Numbered from the stretch's first letter, positions 50,201-63,689 are shown. The stretch is 64,000 bases of DNA from Opisthocomus hoazin (GCF_030867145.1 NC_134419.1:1798001-1862000); one strand, 5' to 3'. Made by a program: numbers and translations. Notes: generated from the letters alone by a model not told the origin.

Positions 50201-53200
50201 ATGACAACGACGACAAAGCTTAATTTTCCCGAAGCTGGGGTTTTCTGCCGGTGGTGGTTCTCTAGGTAGTTTTCAAACAGCAAACTGCATTCATGTCTGA
50301 GTTTTAATGCAGCTTGCAAATTTCCACCCGCTCTCCTGTTTGGAAGCAGGACACTTCGCAGCGCTCGCAGGGATTTTGCTTAGAGCTGTATGTTGGCAGA
50401 GCAGGAGATGCACACGTGGGGAGTCAGTCCCTTCCTGGGGTGAAGCTCCTGTGGGGGTCTAAGGGAGCTTTGCAAAGCTGGGGGGTGAGCAAACACCTCG
50501 AAAGAGGATTTTGTTGAGCTGTTTCTCCGTTGTCCTACGGCAATGAACTGTTGGCTCCAGACAACTGGGATTGTCATGGCCTCAAACCGACCTGTCTTTG
50601 AGCTCTGCAGAACTGCTGGTGTCCACTCTGTTCCCTGGTAAATGGTCTTGTTTAAAGTTTACACTTCTGCATTGTGTCATGTATTCTGTTAGGATGTATC
50701 AGGACTCGATAAAACATGATCCATAAAATTAGCTGTAATAAAACCGCGCCTGGACTACCCCGCTGGGAGTGACAGCATACGTATAGGAGCATGGGATGGA
50801 ACGGGAATGTTTTCGGTTACCATTCAAGGCAGCATTAATGCTTGCGAGAAATTAGGCTGGAGCTAATCTGCAGTCATGCCAGCATTCCCCGGAGCCCTCG
50901 CATGCTGTGCGTGTGTATGCTCTGCCCGTTCGGCGCAGGCTGTGGGTGTAGCGGGATGCTGGCATCTCAGCTGTCCCCAGGGGTGCCACCAGCCTCCTCC
51001 AGGCTCTGAGTTGTGCCACCCACGCACGGAGAGCTGGGTTAGCTGGTGACAGCCGTGGGCTCAGCCTGGGGACAAACCTCCCCGTGGCTGGACTGGCTGC
51101 AGCACCCGCCTGGCCCTGCTTCTTGCTGGGAGTTGTGGTCAGGGCGCTGGGACGGAGGTGACGCCGTGACTGCTGCGCTGGGGTTGGGGGTGAGCTGGGA
51201 CGGCTCCTCCTCGCCTGCTGGCCAGGGGCTGGGAATGCTGTCTGTGTGCAGACCTGGCTCGGCTCTGGTGTCGGGGCTTTGTGCCTCTTGGTTTCTTTAA
51301 ACCAAAGCTTTTGATTAGAAATTATCTTCCTCTGTATGTACCTTGCAGGTTGTGTTGATGGTGTTCCTCTTTGTCATTTTCCTTGCATGCTGGAATTTGT
51401 TTATATACACAGTATTTAAAAACGAAAACAACACTTTACTACTCAAAACTGTCTCTAGTTCATGGGTGCAGTAGGAGATTTTGTACTAATCGAGTCCCAA
51501 AGTGGCAGCCCCTGCTCATAACGCTGTGCAGCTCCCGCAGTGTGCCGGTGGGCGCGGAGCCTCCGGGGTGCTGCTGGTGCCCGGGCAGGGCTTCCTGCAG
51601 CTTGGTGGGCTTTGGGCTGCTGCCCGATCGCTGGGCAGGCGTACGGACCCGCAGCCTCTGCCTCTGGCACGCTCGCTGCCTTGCTGGCTTGTGCTTTGCT
51701 GAACGCTCCGGGCTGTTCTAACGAGCCGGGGTCAAGAAATGACCGCACCTTCTCCCTGCTTTAGTCCAGCAAAGCGATGTGCATCTTGCCCCTGGGTTTC
51801 TCGTGCCGTGGGAGCAAAGAGCGAAGCAGGTGGGCAGGATGAACGGAGATCAGCCGACGGAGCCCTGCAGCGAGACCCCGGGGCTTCACAGCTGGGGGGC
51901 TTTTGTTCCTGTAGGCAATTTATAGAAAAGACAGCTTTTCAATAACTTGCTTTGTGGGAGTTACTGCTGGGGCTACAAGGACGCCCTGTCCCGAGCCGCC
52001 GCGGTTATCTCGGTTTCCGTTCAGAGGAGCCGACGGAATGCAGGAGAACCTCTCTGTGGTGCAGCCCAAGGCCGGGAGCAGGCGTAGGCACAGTTAAGTG
52101 CTGAAGGTCTGGTGCCCGACCGGACACTTTACAAATTTAACTGATTGGAAAAGTGGAGGTGTTTATTTAGCGCATGAGTCTTCTGGGACGAGGGGGCTGC
52201 GTTTGAGAAGGTGCAGGTTCACTGCTCCCTTGCCTCGGCTTGAGGTTGAAAAAACAGAATTGTTTTGACTGGAGCAAATAAAACTGTGACTTGTGTGTCT
52301 CGCCCGGAGAGATAATGAGTCATGCGTATAAATGGCTGAGCAGCTATCAACAATTCCAGTTCATTATCTAAATGTCTGATTTGGCTCCTAAGCAGTGAGT
52401 TTCCAGGATTTAATTTTCTTTCCTGGGATTTCATTACCTTCTTGGGGCTGAGCTGGTCTTTTGACAGGAGGGACGCTCTGATTTCGAAGGTACGTGGTGC
52501 AGCCTGCTAGGGAGGAGTGCCTGGGCTCCGGGACAAAGCCCGTTTCTGTGTGCCTGACTTTCTTTCATCGCCGGCCTCTCCAGAAGACGGAAGAGCTGTG
52601 CTGAATAGGCCGGCGCTGCACCGTGGACATGAATGCCAATAGACTCCTCTGTATAGACGCATTCCTTCAGTGCTGCAGCCTTGGCAGAAGCACTGGGAGC
52701 CGATGAAAAAGCCGACATGAAAGGTCGTGTCTATTTAGTTTAGGTCCGCTCAGTTCCTCTTTTTTAAGAGCTGTAACTGTAGCTGAATGGGCCGACGTGC
52801 CAGAAATTGAGAGTTCCCAGGCAGAAGCGTCCGTGCTGGGGGCCTGAGGAGCGGGCAGCGAGGCTGTAAATCCTCCGAGGAGCTCGGTTTCTGCGCTTCT
52901 CGCAGTTGCATCGCTTCCAAGCTCCCGTTAACTGGGGAGAGACGCGTCAGGGAAACTGTCCCCTGTAGCTTAGGTAAAGAGGACGGTCCTCTTGCTGCTA
53001 CGCTTTGTGTAGATGCTGGCTCAACAGGACCTGAGTGCTTACCCAGCGGTGGTCCTGCCACCTCTCTGCGCTTTGCAAGGGGTAACAATAAAACAGGAAA
53101 TCTTTTTGTTAGTAAATAACATTTATGGTCTTTGAAGTCGAGTTGTAACTCTCGGGTAGCCTCGGGAAGCCTTTGAAGGATGCAAGGTGTCTGCTCCAGG

Positions 53201-56200
53201 GCTGGCGAGACCCCTCCGGTTCAAATGCAGATGGCATTCTGCTGCATATCGGAGTGGTGGGGTTTCAAGGTATCTTGTTACCCAGAGTTGGGTGGCTTGG
53301 AGGGTTTTGGGCAGTCTGTGGCTGAGGAGGAAAGCTGCTGGGTGACGTCGGCTCGCAGTGCTGTCTTAGACCCGTGTTTGCAGGGATTTAGCGGCTGGGC
53401 AGGGCGCAGCAGGAAACGCGTTTCATCTGCCAAGTCGTCCTTTGTCAGTCTTTGGCTCTGAAGATCAAACTGTCTGTGGCAATTAGTAAATCAGTTCTAC
53501 CTTTTTTTTTTCTTCTCCTTTAAAATAAAATATTTTTGAATATATATGTCTGCTTTTATGGAACTCGTAGTGCTAGTGCTCGCTTCATTTGCATTTATTG
53601 CTGCTGTTGCATATGTATGAGTGGTGGAGGTCATTCATTCAGTTCTCCAGCAAATACACTTGTGCTCAACTGCCTCAGGGTTTTCTTGCTTTGTGACTCT
53701 GCCTGGGGCAGAGGGAATCATCCCTTATCTCCGAGAGTAGGGTTGCTCCCTGGGAGCCCTGTGGTTGGTGTTGGGTGGCAGCAGCCTCACAGGGTGCTTG
53801 GGCTCCGGGGATGCTTCCAGGTCCGAGGGCTCCTGGCACAGCCTCTCCTGGGGCTTGGGGAAGAAAATCTCCAGAGCCCGCTCCCTGCGTCCAGAGCAGG
53901 AGACCTGAGTGCAGAATGGGAACCTGGGTCAGGAATCTCCCAAACCAGGCTTTGATTGATCAGACAGGTTCATTTTTATGGTCTGAAGCAAAAAGACAGA
54001 GAAACTTGCAGTATTGAAAAAGATCTCTTGGAGATGATGGAAGTCCAGGTGTTCAGCTCCGATAGCATGTCTGGCAGCTCCTGCTGTAACCGAGGATGGG
54101 ACTGGTGCCCTGGGGCTTTAAAGGATGGTGGTCTTGGTAAAGCTTGAAGTCCAACGGTAAGAAATACGTTCCCCAAGGGGAGCAGGCTTCTGGTAGGTAG
54201 TAGGGTTTCTTGTTTTTGTTTTTTTTTTTTAATAAGGTGAATTCAAGGATTTAAATGTACAGCAATTCTGCATATAAAAGCTGCTACGGCATTCAGAAAA
54301 AGGCTTTCACGTAGCTTGTGAAATAGCAACTAGTAATTTAAAGACTGCGTTAGTAGTCGCTCTTGCTAAAGTATTAAACTGGTAGCATCAAGGTCAGGAA
54401 AGAGGGAGGTAGAAAGCTTTCATGCTCTGAGAAATATAGATTTAAAAATAACAAGTATCTGTAGTGTTATTCCGGTTCTCACTGTTCTGGTTGGAAACGC
54501 TCGGTCTGCCCGATGATAAATTAGCTTGTTTATTCCTACCCTGCTGTTGGTTAGTGTAATGAAGCAGAAGCCCTTTGTGTCTGCTCGTTGGGTAGCGGTG
54601 GCTCCGCGCAGAAGGGGGTAATTGAGTAGAAAAGCAGACTGCTCCGGGTGCACGGGCGAAGTTAACGCCGCATGAGGTCAGTAGGATTCAAGCTTTAATC
54701 AATGTGGACACAATGCAACTGAGATTTTCGAAAGGGCTTGTTGATAGCGCGAGGGCAGGGGTCAGCGGGTGATTTGAAATGCTGTAGGTGTTGTAGCTGA
54801 GACGGTGCGGAATATCTGTCGGGGAGGTGGGTGTTCACGTGGGAGCAGAGGGGGGATGCTGTTCTTCTGGCTGGGCCGAGTGCCTTGTTTGCAGGAGTAC
54901 TGAAGAGGGAAGGAATTATTTGAGGGTTTATCGCAGGAGCTTTTTAAAGATCTACTTATTGAAATTAATAAACTGAGTGGTGATGGCTCTTATGCAAATG
55001 TAAGCATATGTAATATTGTAAAATGATATATTGATAAATTGAGCTCACTTATAGCAGTTTTTTTTAACCTAAAAATTTAAGTCTAAATACAGAGAAACGG
55101 TGCTTCTTTTTTCTCTGAGGAGGAATCCCTGAGGTAAGCCCCTTCACAGGCTGGGTCTTATTTTTCTGTGTTTTTTCTCGGGAGGGTTGGACTAGCTGAC
55201 CCACAGAGGTCCCTTCCAGCCCCAAAAGTTCCGTGATTCTGTGAAAGAAAACAGCGGATGAGTGCTTAAATGTTACCAGAGGTAGATTGCTTCGAGGACG
55301 TTATCGCTGAAGCTAGAGGAAAGCTACCTGTTGCAGTACTAGAGAGATGTTAAGGATGACAAGCCTTGAACAGGGACTTTGAGAATTAACAAAAAACAAG
55401 GTAAAAAGAGTTCTAGAGCTGCCTGGCACTGGTTGTTGTCATCTTTCAGGGCAGGCCCAGTGGGCTGCAGATGGTGCTGGAGTCTGTCTGAGCTTTCTCC
55501 GTTCCGCTTGCCCTACCCGTCCCCACATACCATCACTGACATGCTTTGCTGGAGACGTAAGCCCAAGAGACAGGGAGGAGCAAGTTTTGCTTGGGGCACA
55601 AAGATGTGAAAGGGTATTTATTAAAGATTGATAGCCCTTTGGAGAGAAAGTCAGCTTTCTTTTCTTCTGTCCTTCTCAAAGACCAAATGGTTTTAACTTT
55701 GTTTTTTTTCTCTTAGAAATTTGAAAGTCAAACATGATTTTCCCACACTTAAAGATCCATTAAGGCTCATAGCCACCAAAAAATGGTCTTTTCTCTGCTG
55801 TTTTTTTACTCTCTCTTTTTGTATCCTACATCAGCTAAGCTTTGGGCTTAGCTGATGTTTTCTGTCGGGGCAGCCAAGCATCAGCTGTAAACGCACCCAG
55901 CAGCGTGGGAGGGCGTTGGGTGGAGAAGAGCAGAAACATCTCTGGGGGTGAGGTAAGAGCAGGACCGGGGAGCTCCAGGGAAACCCTGCTGTGACTCCTC
56001 AGGGTCGAGAAGCAAGCGGAGCTGGCAGCTGCCTTGTGTCCCATCCAGATGTACAACGTGCTCCCACGCAGCCACCAAATACTGGGAACGCAGCCGCTGC
56101 TTGGTGCGGGGAGGCTTCGCCTCGCGACCATGAGCAGGGCCTCCCAAAGCCTCCCTCTGTCCAGCGCAGGGCTTCGCCGAGTGGTGTGACCTCGTCAGTC

Positions 56201-59200
56201 TGGTCTCCTGGGTTGTAGAAGCAGCACTGAAAGCTGTTCTGAGGGTTGAAACTTGCCTGTTAGTTATAGGGCAAAGACTGGGGGCGTTCAGAGAAGAGTG
56301 GCAACTAAATACTTGAGTATGTACTCATTGGGACTGGTGTGTGCACATGGTCCAGCTGGCAGTGACCTCTACCACACGTGAGCTCGACTTTGACTCAGTA
56401 TGGTAGCTTAATACTTAGTTGGTCTGTGGAGTGATCAAAATGGGCAGGAGGGGACGTGGGAGCAGCACGTCAGCATCCCGGGAGCAGCAACCACCTTCGA
56501 GACCTGGTGGGATAAGGCCCTGAGCACCCTGCTCCGAGCTCCTGGCTGACGCTGTCCCGAGCAGGAGGTTGGAGAAGAGACCTCCTGAGGTCCCGTCCCA
56601 CCCTGAGTAACGCTGGTTCCTCAGCGTCAAATGCTGCTCTGCCCCATGCATGAGTTTGTTTTAATACGCTGGCCAAGGAAGGATAATTCAGTACTATGAA
56701 GCTCTAGGTTTTGTTTAAAAAGTTATGTTAACAAAATCAAGGCTGGGATGCTGTGATTAATTGTGTGTGTATTGATTGGGGAAATGAGTGTTTGCTTTCC
56801 TCTTCTGAGTAACCAGACAAGGAGGGTTAAGTCTCAGCCAAAACTTGGCAACCCCTCCACCCCCCAGAATGCTGCATTTGGTTTGTTGAGCTGGCCGCAG
56901 TGCCGCACTCGTCCTGGGCGGAATTAAACCTCTCCCTGCTGAGGACTTCTGGAAGCCAGACTTGGGAGCATGGTGGTAACCAGGATCTGACCCAGAGGCT
57001 CAAGAAAGCTCAGCACCAGTGAGGGGTGGACCTGGATCCCCCAGGTCACAGCATCACAGAATGTTCAGGATTGGCAGGGACCTCTGGGGATCCCCCAGCC
57101 CAACCCCCTGCCCAAGCAGGGTCACCCAGAGCCGGCTGCACTGCACCGCGTCCAGGTGGGTCTGGAATATCTCCAGAGAAGGAGACTCCACAGCCTCCCT
57201 GGGCAGCCTGGGCCAGGGCTCCGTCACCCTCAGAGGGAAGAAGTTCTTCCTCATGTTCAGATGGAACTTCCCATGCTCCAGTTTGTGCCCCTTGCCCCTT
57301 GTCCTGTCGCTGGGCACCACTGGAAAGAGTCTGGCCCCGTCCTCCTGACACCCGCTGTCCACCAGTTTGCTGGGTATTTGGGGCAAGATGCTGGGTTTCC
57401 TCAGCAAATGCCGTAGGGTTTTACTATGGGGAACGCAGGGGGGCAGAAGCAGCGTTGGGTGGCTCAGGGTGTCTTGGCCGTGTGATGAATCACTTCAGCT
57501 GTTTGTCTCTGCTCATACTCTGTTTAGTCTACACGAACTGAAAGAATTTCAGTTCCAGTTGAGGTGTAGGAGAGAAATCCTCTCTGTCCTGGCAATGAGG
57601 ATGGTCACCAGTGCTGAGAAACCAGATCATGACATCTTTCGCTGAATCAGGTCATAAGATCTTTGACCTTTCTGGCCAGTAGATAGAAGGTATGCTGAGA
57701 TCCCCTTCAGATTCTCTGATACGGAGTCATCTTCAAGTGACCACTACCAGTTCAACACAAGACTGAGTAGTTCTGGATCGTTCAAAACTGAAACCAATTC
57801 AACTTTGGTCGATCTGCCCCTGCACTAAATGTGTCTTACTCAACTGCTGGTGTTTCTTGGGGACGTAGCTTGAAAATCCATATGCTTGAGCCGATGCACC
57901 ATTGGCTCTATGGTACTTTGAACAGGAGAAGTGAGAAAAGTCTCCCTAGAAATTCTATGCAAGGGTTGCTTTGATCTGTGAGACCTAGCTGAAATGGCTT
58001 TGGAAGTTCATCAGCAACCTCCCTGGGAAGCGGTGACCGCGTTGCTGACGGCGCCTGGCTCGCTGGCTGAAACCACTGCGAGGAGCCGCGCTTCCTTGGT
58101 GGGGAGCGGCAGGGTCTGGGGTGACCCATCTCATCTGGGGTGACCCCGAGGCTTTTGCAGCGAGCCAGGCACCTCCAAAGCCTCTTCTGGAGGAGGTGGA
58201 GTAGGTGGCTTCCCTGTTCCTCAGCCACGTCTGGGCTGGCTGTGCATGGCAAATATATTTATAGCACATATGCAAGCAAGCATCAGAGAGGGTAAACTGT
58301 GTTGACTCCCCAAGCTAGTATGAAAAGCAGTGAACTGCAGAAGAGGTTGCTCAGACTCTGGTTTTGTCTCCATGCCTGTGCTTGCCTGGGATTTCAGGGC
58401 AGGTTTGTCCCATCCCAGCTAAGGAGGGCTCTGGTGGTGACACCCGCCTCCTGCCCGCTCCCCACGGGCACCCAGCTCCGCGGAGATTGCGCCCGTCGCT
58501 CTGGAAGTGTTTGCTGTGAATCATCCTGTCTCTAAGCTTGTCTGTGGGAAGCTTTTCTTCTCTCTGTCGGGGGGTTGGAGGTGTCCACCCCAGTGCTAGC
58601 AGCTCTGTTGGCCTCGTGCCTGCGGTGTGCGGCACCCAGCACGGCCAGGGTCGAGCCCCTCGGCACGAGGGTCTCTCCCGATGCCTGCCCGCAGCCCCTG
58701 GAGCCAGGGCACCTTCCTGGGGGCTCCTCGCAGGGCGTGCTCCCGACCAGCTTCTGCAGACCCCTCCGATGGAAGCCGGGCGGACCCCTCCGATGGAAGC
58801 CGGGCGGACCCCTCCGATGGAAGCCGGGCGGACCCCTCCGATGGAAGCCCGGCGGACCCCTCCGAAGGGCACCCGCGTGGCTGCAGCGCGCAGACTGGAA
58901 CGCGGGCGGAGGTTTATGGGCTGTATTGTGCGCAAACGGCCGTTGAGTTATTCACGGGCTGACATATACCATTTAATATAGAAAGCCGAACCGTCTCCCG
59001 GCCCACGGGCAGAACGACTGAAAGCAGCCTGCTTGGCACCACGGTGTAACTGAAATCCCTCGATGCTAGCTTTGTTTTGCATAGCACTTTGTAATACTGT
59101 TAGTTGACTTGGCTGCAGCTTCACAAAGCGTTTTTTTTTCCGCTTGGTTCAACACTCACTTGAATTTAATGGGCCCGGAGCCAAACAAGTAATGCAAGCC

Positions 59201-62200
59201 AAGTGCCGACGCTTGTTTGGTGTGCAGTTCCCAACAAAGAATATATATAGTAATTGTCTCTTGCTCCTCAAAGCTGTAACTTTGGCAGAGGGGATACTTG
59301 AGTTAGCGTGCCAAGTATTTAAAATCGTAATCAGTCGGTGATGAAAACATGTATTTATGGCTACAATCAGTTGCATCAAAGCAAGAACCCTTCGCCTTCT
59401 CTGTAGAAGCAACAATGTCTCTTAATTCAGAAGTGCCTACTTCTAATTCACGCGACGATCTGTCAAAGTCAAAAAGCTCCAAGAGCTTGGCCTGAATGTC
59501 TGGCTTATTTCAGAGCAGTATTCCTGATATTCCCTTCCGGCTGCAGTTCTAGCCACGGTTATGAGGTTCTGCAGCGAGGCGTGGCAGGGGAATGTTGCAC
59601 CGGTTTATGCACTTATGGCACATCGTTAAAGCGTTCTGTAATCCTGGACTTGCAGTTAGGTTTCTTGTTTGGTTTTTGGCTGCTTGATTGCATTGAATTT
59701 TGCTGGGTTTCTGGCATGTCAAGAAATGTCAGCCCCATTTTGGGGGCTGCTGTAACGGATGAGCCTTCTGTGGCTCCCGGAGGAGTGCTGGCTGGGTGCA
59801 GCGGGGGTTTGAGACGCAGCAGCACGACGTGTCTGGGATGCATGTGGGCTGATAGCGAGAGTGGGTACGAATCTGGAAGTGTTCCTGCTGAAGCAAATCC
59901 CTTTCCTTTCAGCCACCCTTTATGCCAGCGTTGCTGCTATTTTTCAGCTAGAAGAAACTTCCTGCTCTCAAAAAAATTGAAAAAAAAATTGCAGTTCATA
60001 AACAACTGCTTTTTAATAACTTCCTCCCGACTCACCCGTTGAGTCACCTCTCCGTCAGCGAGGATGCTACGCAGAGCGCCTGGCCTGGGTCCCAAAAAGC
60101 CATGGAGCTGCTGTGGTGATGCTGTGTCCGAAGGAGAAGGGAGCCAGGGCTGAATCAGCCGGGCGCAGCGTGTGCTGAGCCCGGGAACCAGCTCTGGGCT
60201 GTTGGCTGGTGTTTCTCGTTGGAATACTCGCAGCTCGTAGGTAGGGTGTTAGTGCTTGCTGCTGGGGGTCCGTGGTGGGCAGTGATCTGTTTGGGAAGCC
60301 CTGGACCATCCGTTGGAATGAGGATGGTGACAGCATGGAAACAGCCTTCCGCAGGAGCCCACGGGCTGGCCGGCTTGCCTCTGGTTTGACACGACCAGCT
60401 CGGCGTCTCTTCTCTGGAGACTTGGACGTTGTCATCTGCTACTCTGTGTGCCTGTATGTCTGTGATTCTGTGTGCTACTTCTGGTTTAGCTCACAGTGTG
60501 GGAACATGTCAATGCTCATCACTTGCATCAGAGCATTTTTACATTATTAGGTTAAATCATAGTCATAGAGTGGTTTGGGTTGGAAGGGACCTTAAAGCTC
60601 ATCTGGTTCCAACCCCCCTGCCATGAGCAGGGACATCTCCCACCAGACCAGGGTGCTCAGAGCTCCATCCAACCTGGCCTTGAGCACTGCCAGGGAGGGG
60701 GCAGCCACAGCTTCTCTGGGCAGCCTGGGCCAGGGCCTCACCACCCTCAGGGGGAAGAATTTCTTCCTCATATCTCATCTAACTCTGCCCTCTGTTAGTT
60801 TGGAGCCGTTCCCCCTTGTCCTATCACTGCACCCCCTTGTGAAAAGCCCCTCTCCACCCTTCCTGTAGCCCCTCCAGGCACTGGCAGCTGCTCTAAGGTC
60901 ACCCTGGAGCCTTCTCTTCTCCAGGCTGACCAGCCCCAGCTCCCTCAGCCTGTCCTTGTAGGCTTAAATTTTTGAATTTCAAGCCTTATTTTCATTTTAA
61001 AAAGGGCTGGATAGTTTGGAATTTTTCATAAATGTCATTTCACAAACTTGTATTACATCACTAGAATTTGAAGAAATTAAAGTTAAAACAGAAATCAAGA
61101 AAACTCTTTTTTAACAGCTTAAGAGTTAACCTGTTCCTTCTGCTTCCCAAAGCCTGTGAAACCGTAAGAAATTCCTTACAGCACGTCCAGTGGTACCTTC
61201 CTGATAACACTTCAGAAAATTGGACAGTGCTGGTTTATTTCAGTGGGATGTGTTGGGCTTTGAAATGTGGTGAGCTGGCAGCTGTGCAGAAAAAGACTCA
61301 TTCCTGCAGCAAAAGGAGTGGATCCATGCGAGGGAGGGGAGTTACCGACCTGCTGGCCGCTTGCTTTCTGACCGTGGGAGCCCCTCGGATCGTGCTGGGG
61401 AGGTGAGGAACTCGAGCGTCTCCAGCTCCGCTCGTCCCCGTGGTTTGCCACTTCTGCGATGTATTAAAACAGCAGTGAAATATTTATTTCCCAAATGACA
61501 TTGGAAGCAGGGCAGAACCACTGTCATAAAAATCCTTGGCGTGGAAGAACTATGTTGGAAACATACTGGAGTTTTTAAAAGTCTTTTTCTGTCAGATTTG
61601 TTGGTGTTTTATGCTGAAATTCTGTCTGAAAGTGGAACGCGTTTCACTTCTGCTTTCATCCCTGTTTGTACTTCAGAGTTTGACTGTTCTCTCATCGATG
61701 TGACGCCCGAGCAGTATAATCCGCCGTAGTTTTAATGATCTGATCTGGGATGTTACAGGTTATCCTGATACAAGGAGAAGGGATATCTTGTGCACGTGCA
61801 CAAAGCCCTGTCGCTAGCTATGGTGATGGGAGCGGTGCAGGGTTTGGGGAGCACTGCAGAGCCAAGAGCTCTATTTGGAGATACTGGGTGAAAAGAAGCC
61901 AAAAACCCGTGGCTAGGGGAAAAAGTCTTTGGTTGTAATAGTCATGAGTTCACACCCAACTTAGAGCAAAAGGAAGAAATACCTTTGTGCCAAAGGTTTC
62001 TCTGCAGTTAGCAGCAGCGGGTGAGCAAGGATGCTCGGAGCATCGCGGAGGTGGGCAGCTTACCTGCTGTTTTCCACAGAGGGGGTTTTGGCGAGCTGGC
62101 AGGCGTGGGTGCTGGCCCTGGGCTGGGTGCTGCTCACACCCTTCGCCAGAATTCGGGCTGGCTTGCATCCCTTGTTGGAGCACGCTTCCTCGGCGGCTGT

Positions 62201-63452
62201 GTGATGGCGGTAGGACATACTCCACCAGCCATGTGGTTAGAGAAGCGGCAGAGGCACGGGCAGCCTTTCGAAACAGCACGGCTGCCTCCAAAAATCCCTG
62301 CGAACGGTCCGTTGGCAGCACTGCCAGTGGGTGATAACCTCGCAGGAGAGAAACTTGCTTGCCTCTAGCTTGGTTTTCCGAGGACGCTTTGCTTGCCTTA
62401 CTGGTCTGAGCTGCGCTGGGATGTGGCTGTACCCCCGTGCAAGGAGGGAGGTGGAAGCGGTGTGGGTGCTGCGCTGCTGTGAGGATGCTCGCCGTGCTGG
62501 GGAGGGCTGGGTGGTCCTGGGGCAGGGGCACGGCTGTGGCACAGAGAGGGCTGCACCCTTCCCGGGCTTGGCACGCTCCAGAGCAGGTCACTGGTGGGCG
62601 TGAAGGCGAGTAAGGAAGCATTAATGCAGCAATAGCCAGTTCATCAGTCCTGGGAGCTCTTTTATTCCCCTAGTGTTTTAAGAGTTGTGTGGCTCAGCAG
62701 TGGGAAGAGCCTGCCTGTCCAAGGAAACATGGGGCTGCACGTGGTTCAGATCACTGCGGTAAGCCTCACCCCGCTCAGGAGGACCATGAGGTCGAGGATT
62801 ACTTCATTTGCCTAGGTTTGTGATATCCACGTGTTTTGTGTGTGGATTTGCTCGAGTGAGCAAACTAGAAGGGCCCAGAAGATGCTGGTAGCTGTCAGTG
62901 TGATTTTGGTATAACTGAGGCATCTGAGACAGAACCAGCAGATTCTGGCTGCCTCAGCTAATCCTAATTTGATCCCACTAGAAAGGCAGTAATATGTCTG
63001 TAGATGTAATAAACTTAATTACTTAACTGCAGGATCAAGGAGCTATGAAGGAGAATCATTTGATGCATTTGTTTTAAATTGCCTGCGGACAGTTGAATGG
63101 GGAGCTGCCTATTTTGGTGGGGAAACCACTACAGAAGATACCTAAAGATTCTAAAAATGTGGTTCTCTTCTGTCTGCAGCTCCCAGCCCCACTACAGCTG
63201 TTCCTTACATGTCGGTGAAGTGCATTGATGTAAGAAAAAACCACCACAAAACCAAGTGGCTGATGCCCTGGGGACCCAACCACTGCGAGAAGCTCAAAGA
63301 CTTCGACGAGGCGATGAGCAGGCAGATCGAAGCCAACGACATCGTCTTTGCCGTGCACGTTCCCCTCCCCAACAAGGAGATGAGCCCCTGGTTCCAGTTC
63401 ATGCTTTTCATCATACAGCTGGACATCGCGTTCAAGATGGACAACGACCTGA
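47180..63452 (+). CDS. WLS: WLS (Wntless), Wnt ligand secretion mediator, exons 1-2 (5' part)
   Basis: WLS is the multipass cargo receptor that binds lipidated Wnt proteins in the ER/Golgi and carries them to the cell surface; retromer recycles it. Exon 1 (47180-47285) encodes [15 protein letters not shown] and the first hydrophobic segment ([20 protein letters not shown]). Exon 2 (63180-63452) encodes [18 protein letters not shown] through [12 protein letters not shown], the start of the lumenal Wnt-binding domain. The junction is in phase (G|CT = Ala) and together they give the first 126 residues, nearly identical to human WLS (541 residues). The start is unambiguous from the conserved N-terminus. 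Intron 1 is 15.9 kb. The remaining exons are beyond the window. It is divergent from the MCCC2-like gene across a 29.8-kb desert. Confidence 0.97.
47561..47609. repeat. G12 and A16 homopolymer runs
   Basis: G12 at 47561-47572 and A16 at 47594-47609 lie in the 5' part of WLS intron 1. Confidence 0.9.
48132..48147. repeat. C16 homopolymer
   Basis: An uninterrupted run of 16 cytosines followed by AGG. Length is prone to sequencing error. Confidence 0.9.
49135..49312 (+). mobile_element. CR1 retrotransposon, 5'-truncated
   Basis: GGTGACGGAGCCCTGGCCC, GGGTTGGGCTGGGTGACCC and CCATTCTGTGACTTGG. It belongs to the same subfamily as the copies at 16490 and 63512. Confidence 0.92.
55180..55243 (+). 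mobile_element. CR1 3' tail fragment
   Basis: GAGGGTTGGACTAGCTGACC, then CCGTGATTCTGTGAA. Only about 64 bases are present. Confidence 0.87.
56488..56627 (+). mobile_element. Old, diverged CR1 3' end
   Basis: ACCTTCGAGACCTGGTGGG, AGGCCCTGAGCACCCTGCTC and GAGACCTCCTGAGGTCCCG follow the order of an old CR1 3' region, without a clear octamer tail. Confidence 0.65.
57049..57352 (-). mobile_element. CR1 retrotransposon
   Basis: CAGCATCACAGAATGTTCAG, then GGGATCCCCCAGCCCAACC and CTGGGCACCACTGGAAAGAG. It is the reverse complement of the GGGTTGGGCTGGG subfamily. Confidence 0.93.
58759..58866. repeat. 24-bp minisatellite, 4.5 units
   Basis: Four 24-bp units start at 58759, 58783, 58807 and 58831, each GACCCCTCCGATGGAAGC followed by CGGGCG (CCGGCG in the last), then a half unit. 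The frame stays open across the array because 24 is a multiple of three. Confidence 0.97.
60557..60963 (-). mobile_element. CR1 retrotransposon, about 405 bp
   Basis: TGGTTTGGGTTGGAAGGGAC, GGTTCCAACCCCCCTGCCAT, and further in CTCCAGGCTGACCAGCCCC and CTCAGCCTGTCCTTGTAGG. It extends further 5' in the element than its near twin at 33287. Confidence 0.94.
63180..63452 (+). CDS. WLS: WLS exon 2
   Basis: Acceptor TTCTGTCTGCAG ends at 63179 and the donor is GTAAGT at 63453. The product includes [30 protein letters not shown] and [17 protein letters not shown], all diagnostic of WLS. A CR1 begins only about 60 bp past the donor. Confidence 0.97.
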
Positions 63453-63511
63453 GTAAGTCGCTCTCCGTTGTTCGTTAGATGCCGACCGTGGTCTGATTTC
63501 CCTGTGTGTTT

Positions 63512-63689
63512 CGGAGCCCTGGCCCAGGCTGCCCAGGGAGGCTGTGGAGTCTCCTTCTCTGGAGATATTCCAGCCCCGCCTGGACGCGGTGCTGTGCAGC
63601 CTGCTCTGGGTGACCCTGCTTGGGCAGGGGGTTGGGCTGGGTGACCCACAGAGGGCCCTGCCAACCCTGACCATGCTGGGATTCTGTTT
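63512..63689 (+). mobile_element. CR1 retrotransposon next to WLS exon 2
   Basis: CGGAGCCCTGGCCCAGGCTG, GGGTTGGGCTGGGTGACCC, ending GGGATTCTGTTT. It begins about 60 bp after the exon 2 splice donor. Confidence 0.92.

Larger units (their letters stand above)
47286..63179 (+). other. WLS: WLS intron 1
   Basis: The first 1.2 kb or so remains CpG-rich with homopolymer runs. It carries six CR1 copies (49135, 55180, 56488, 57049, 60557 and nothing longer between them) and a 24-bp minisatellite at 58759. I see no other exon or RNA gene. An alternative first exon cannot be excluded. Confidence 0.7.
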
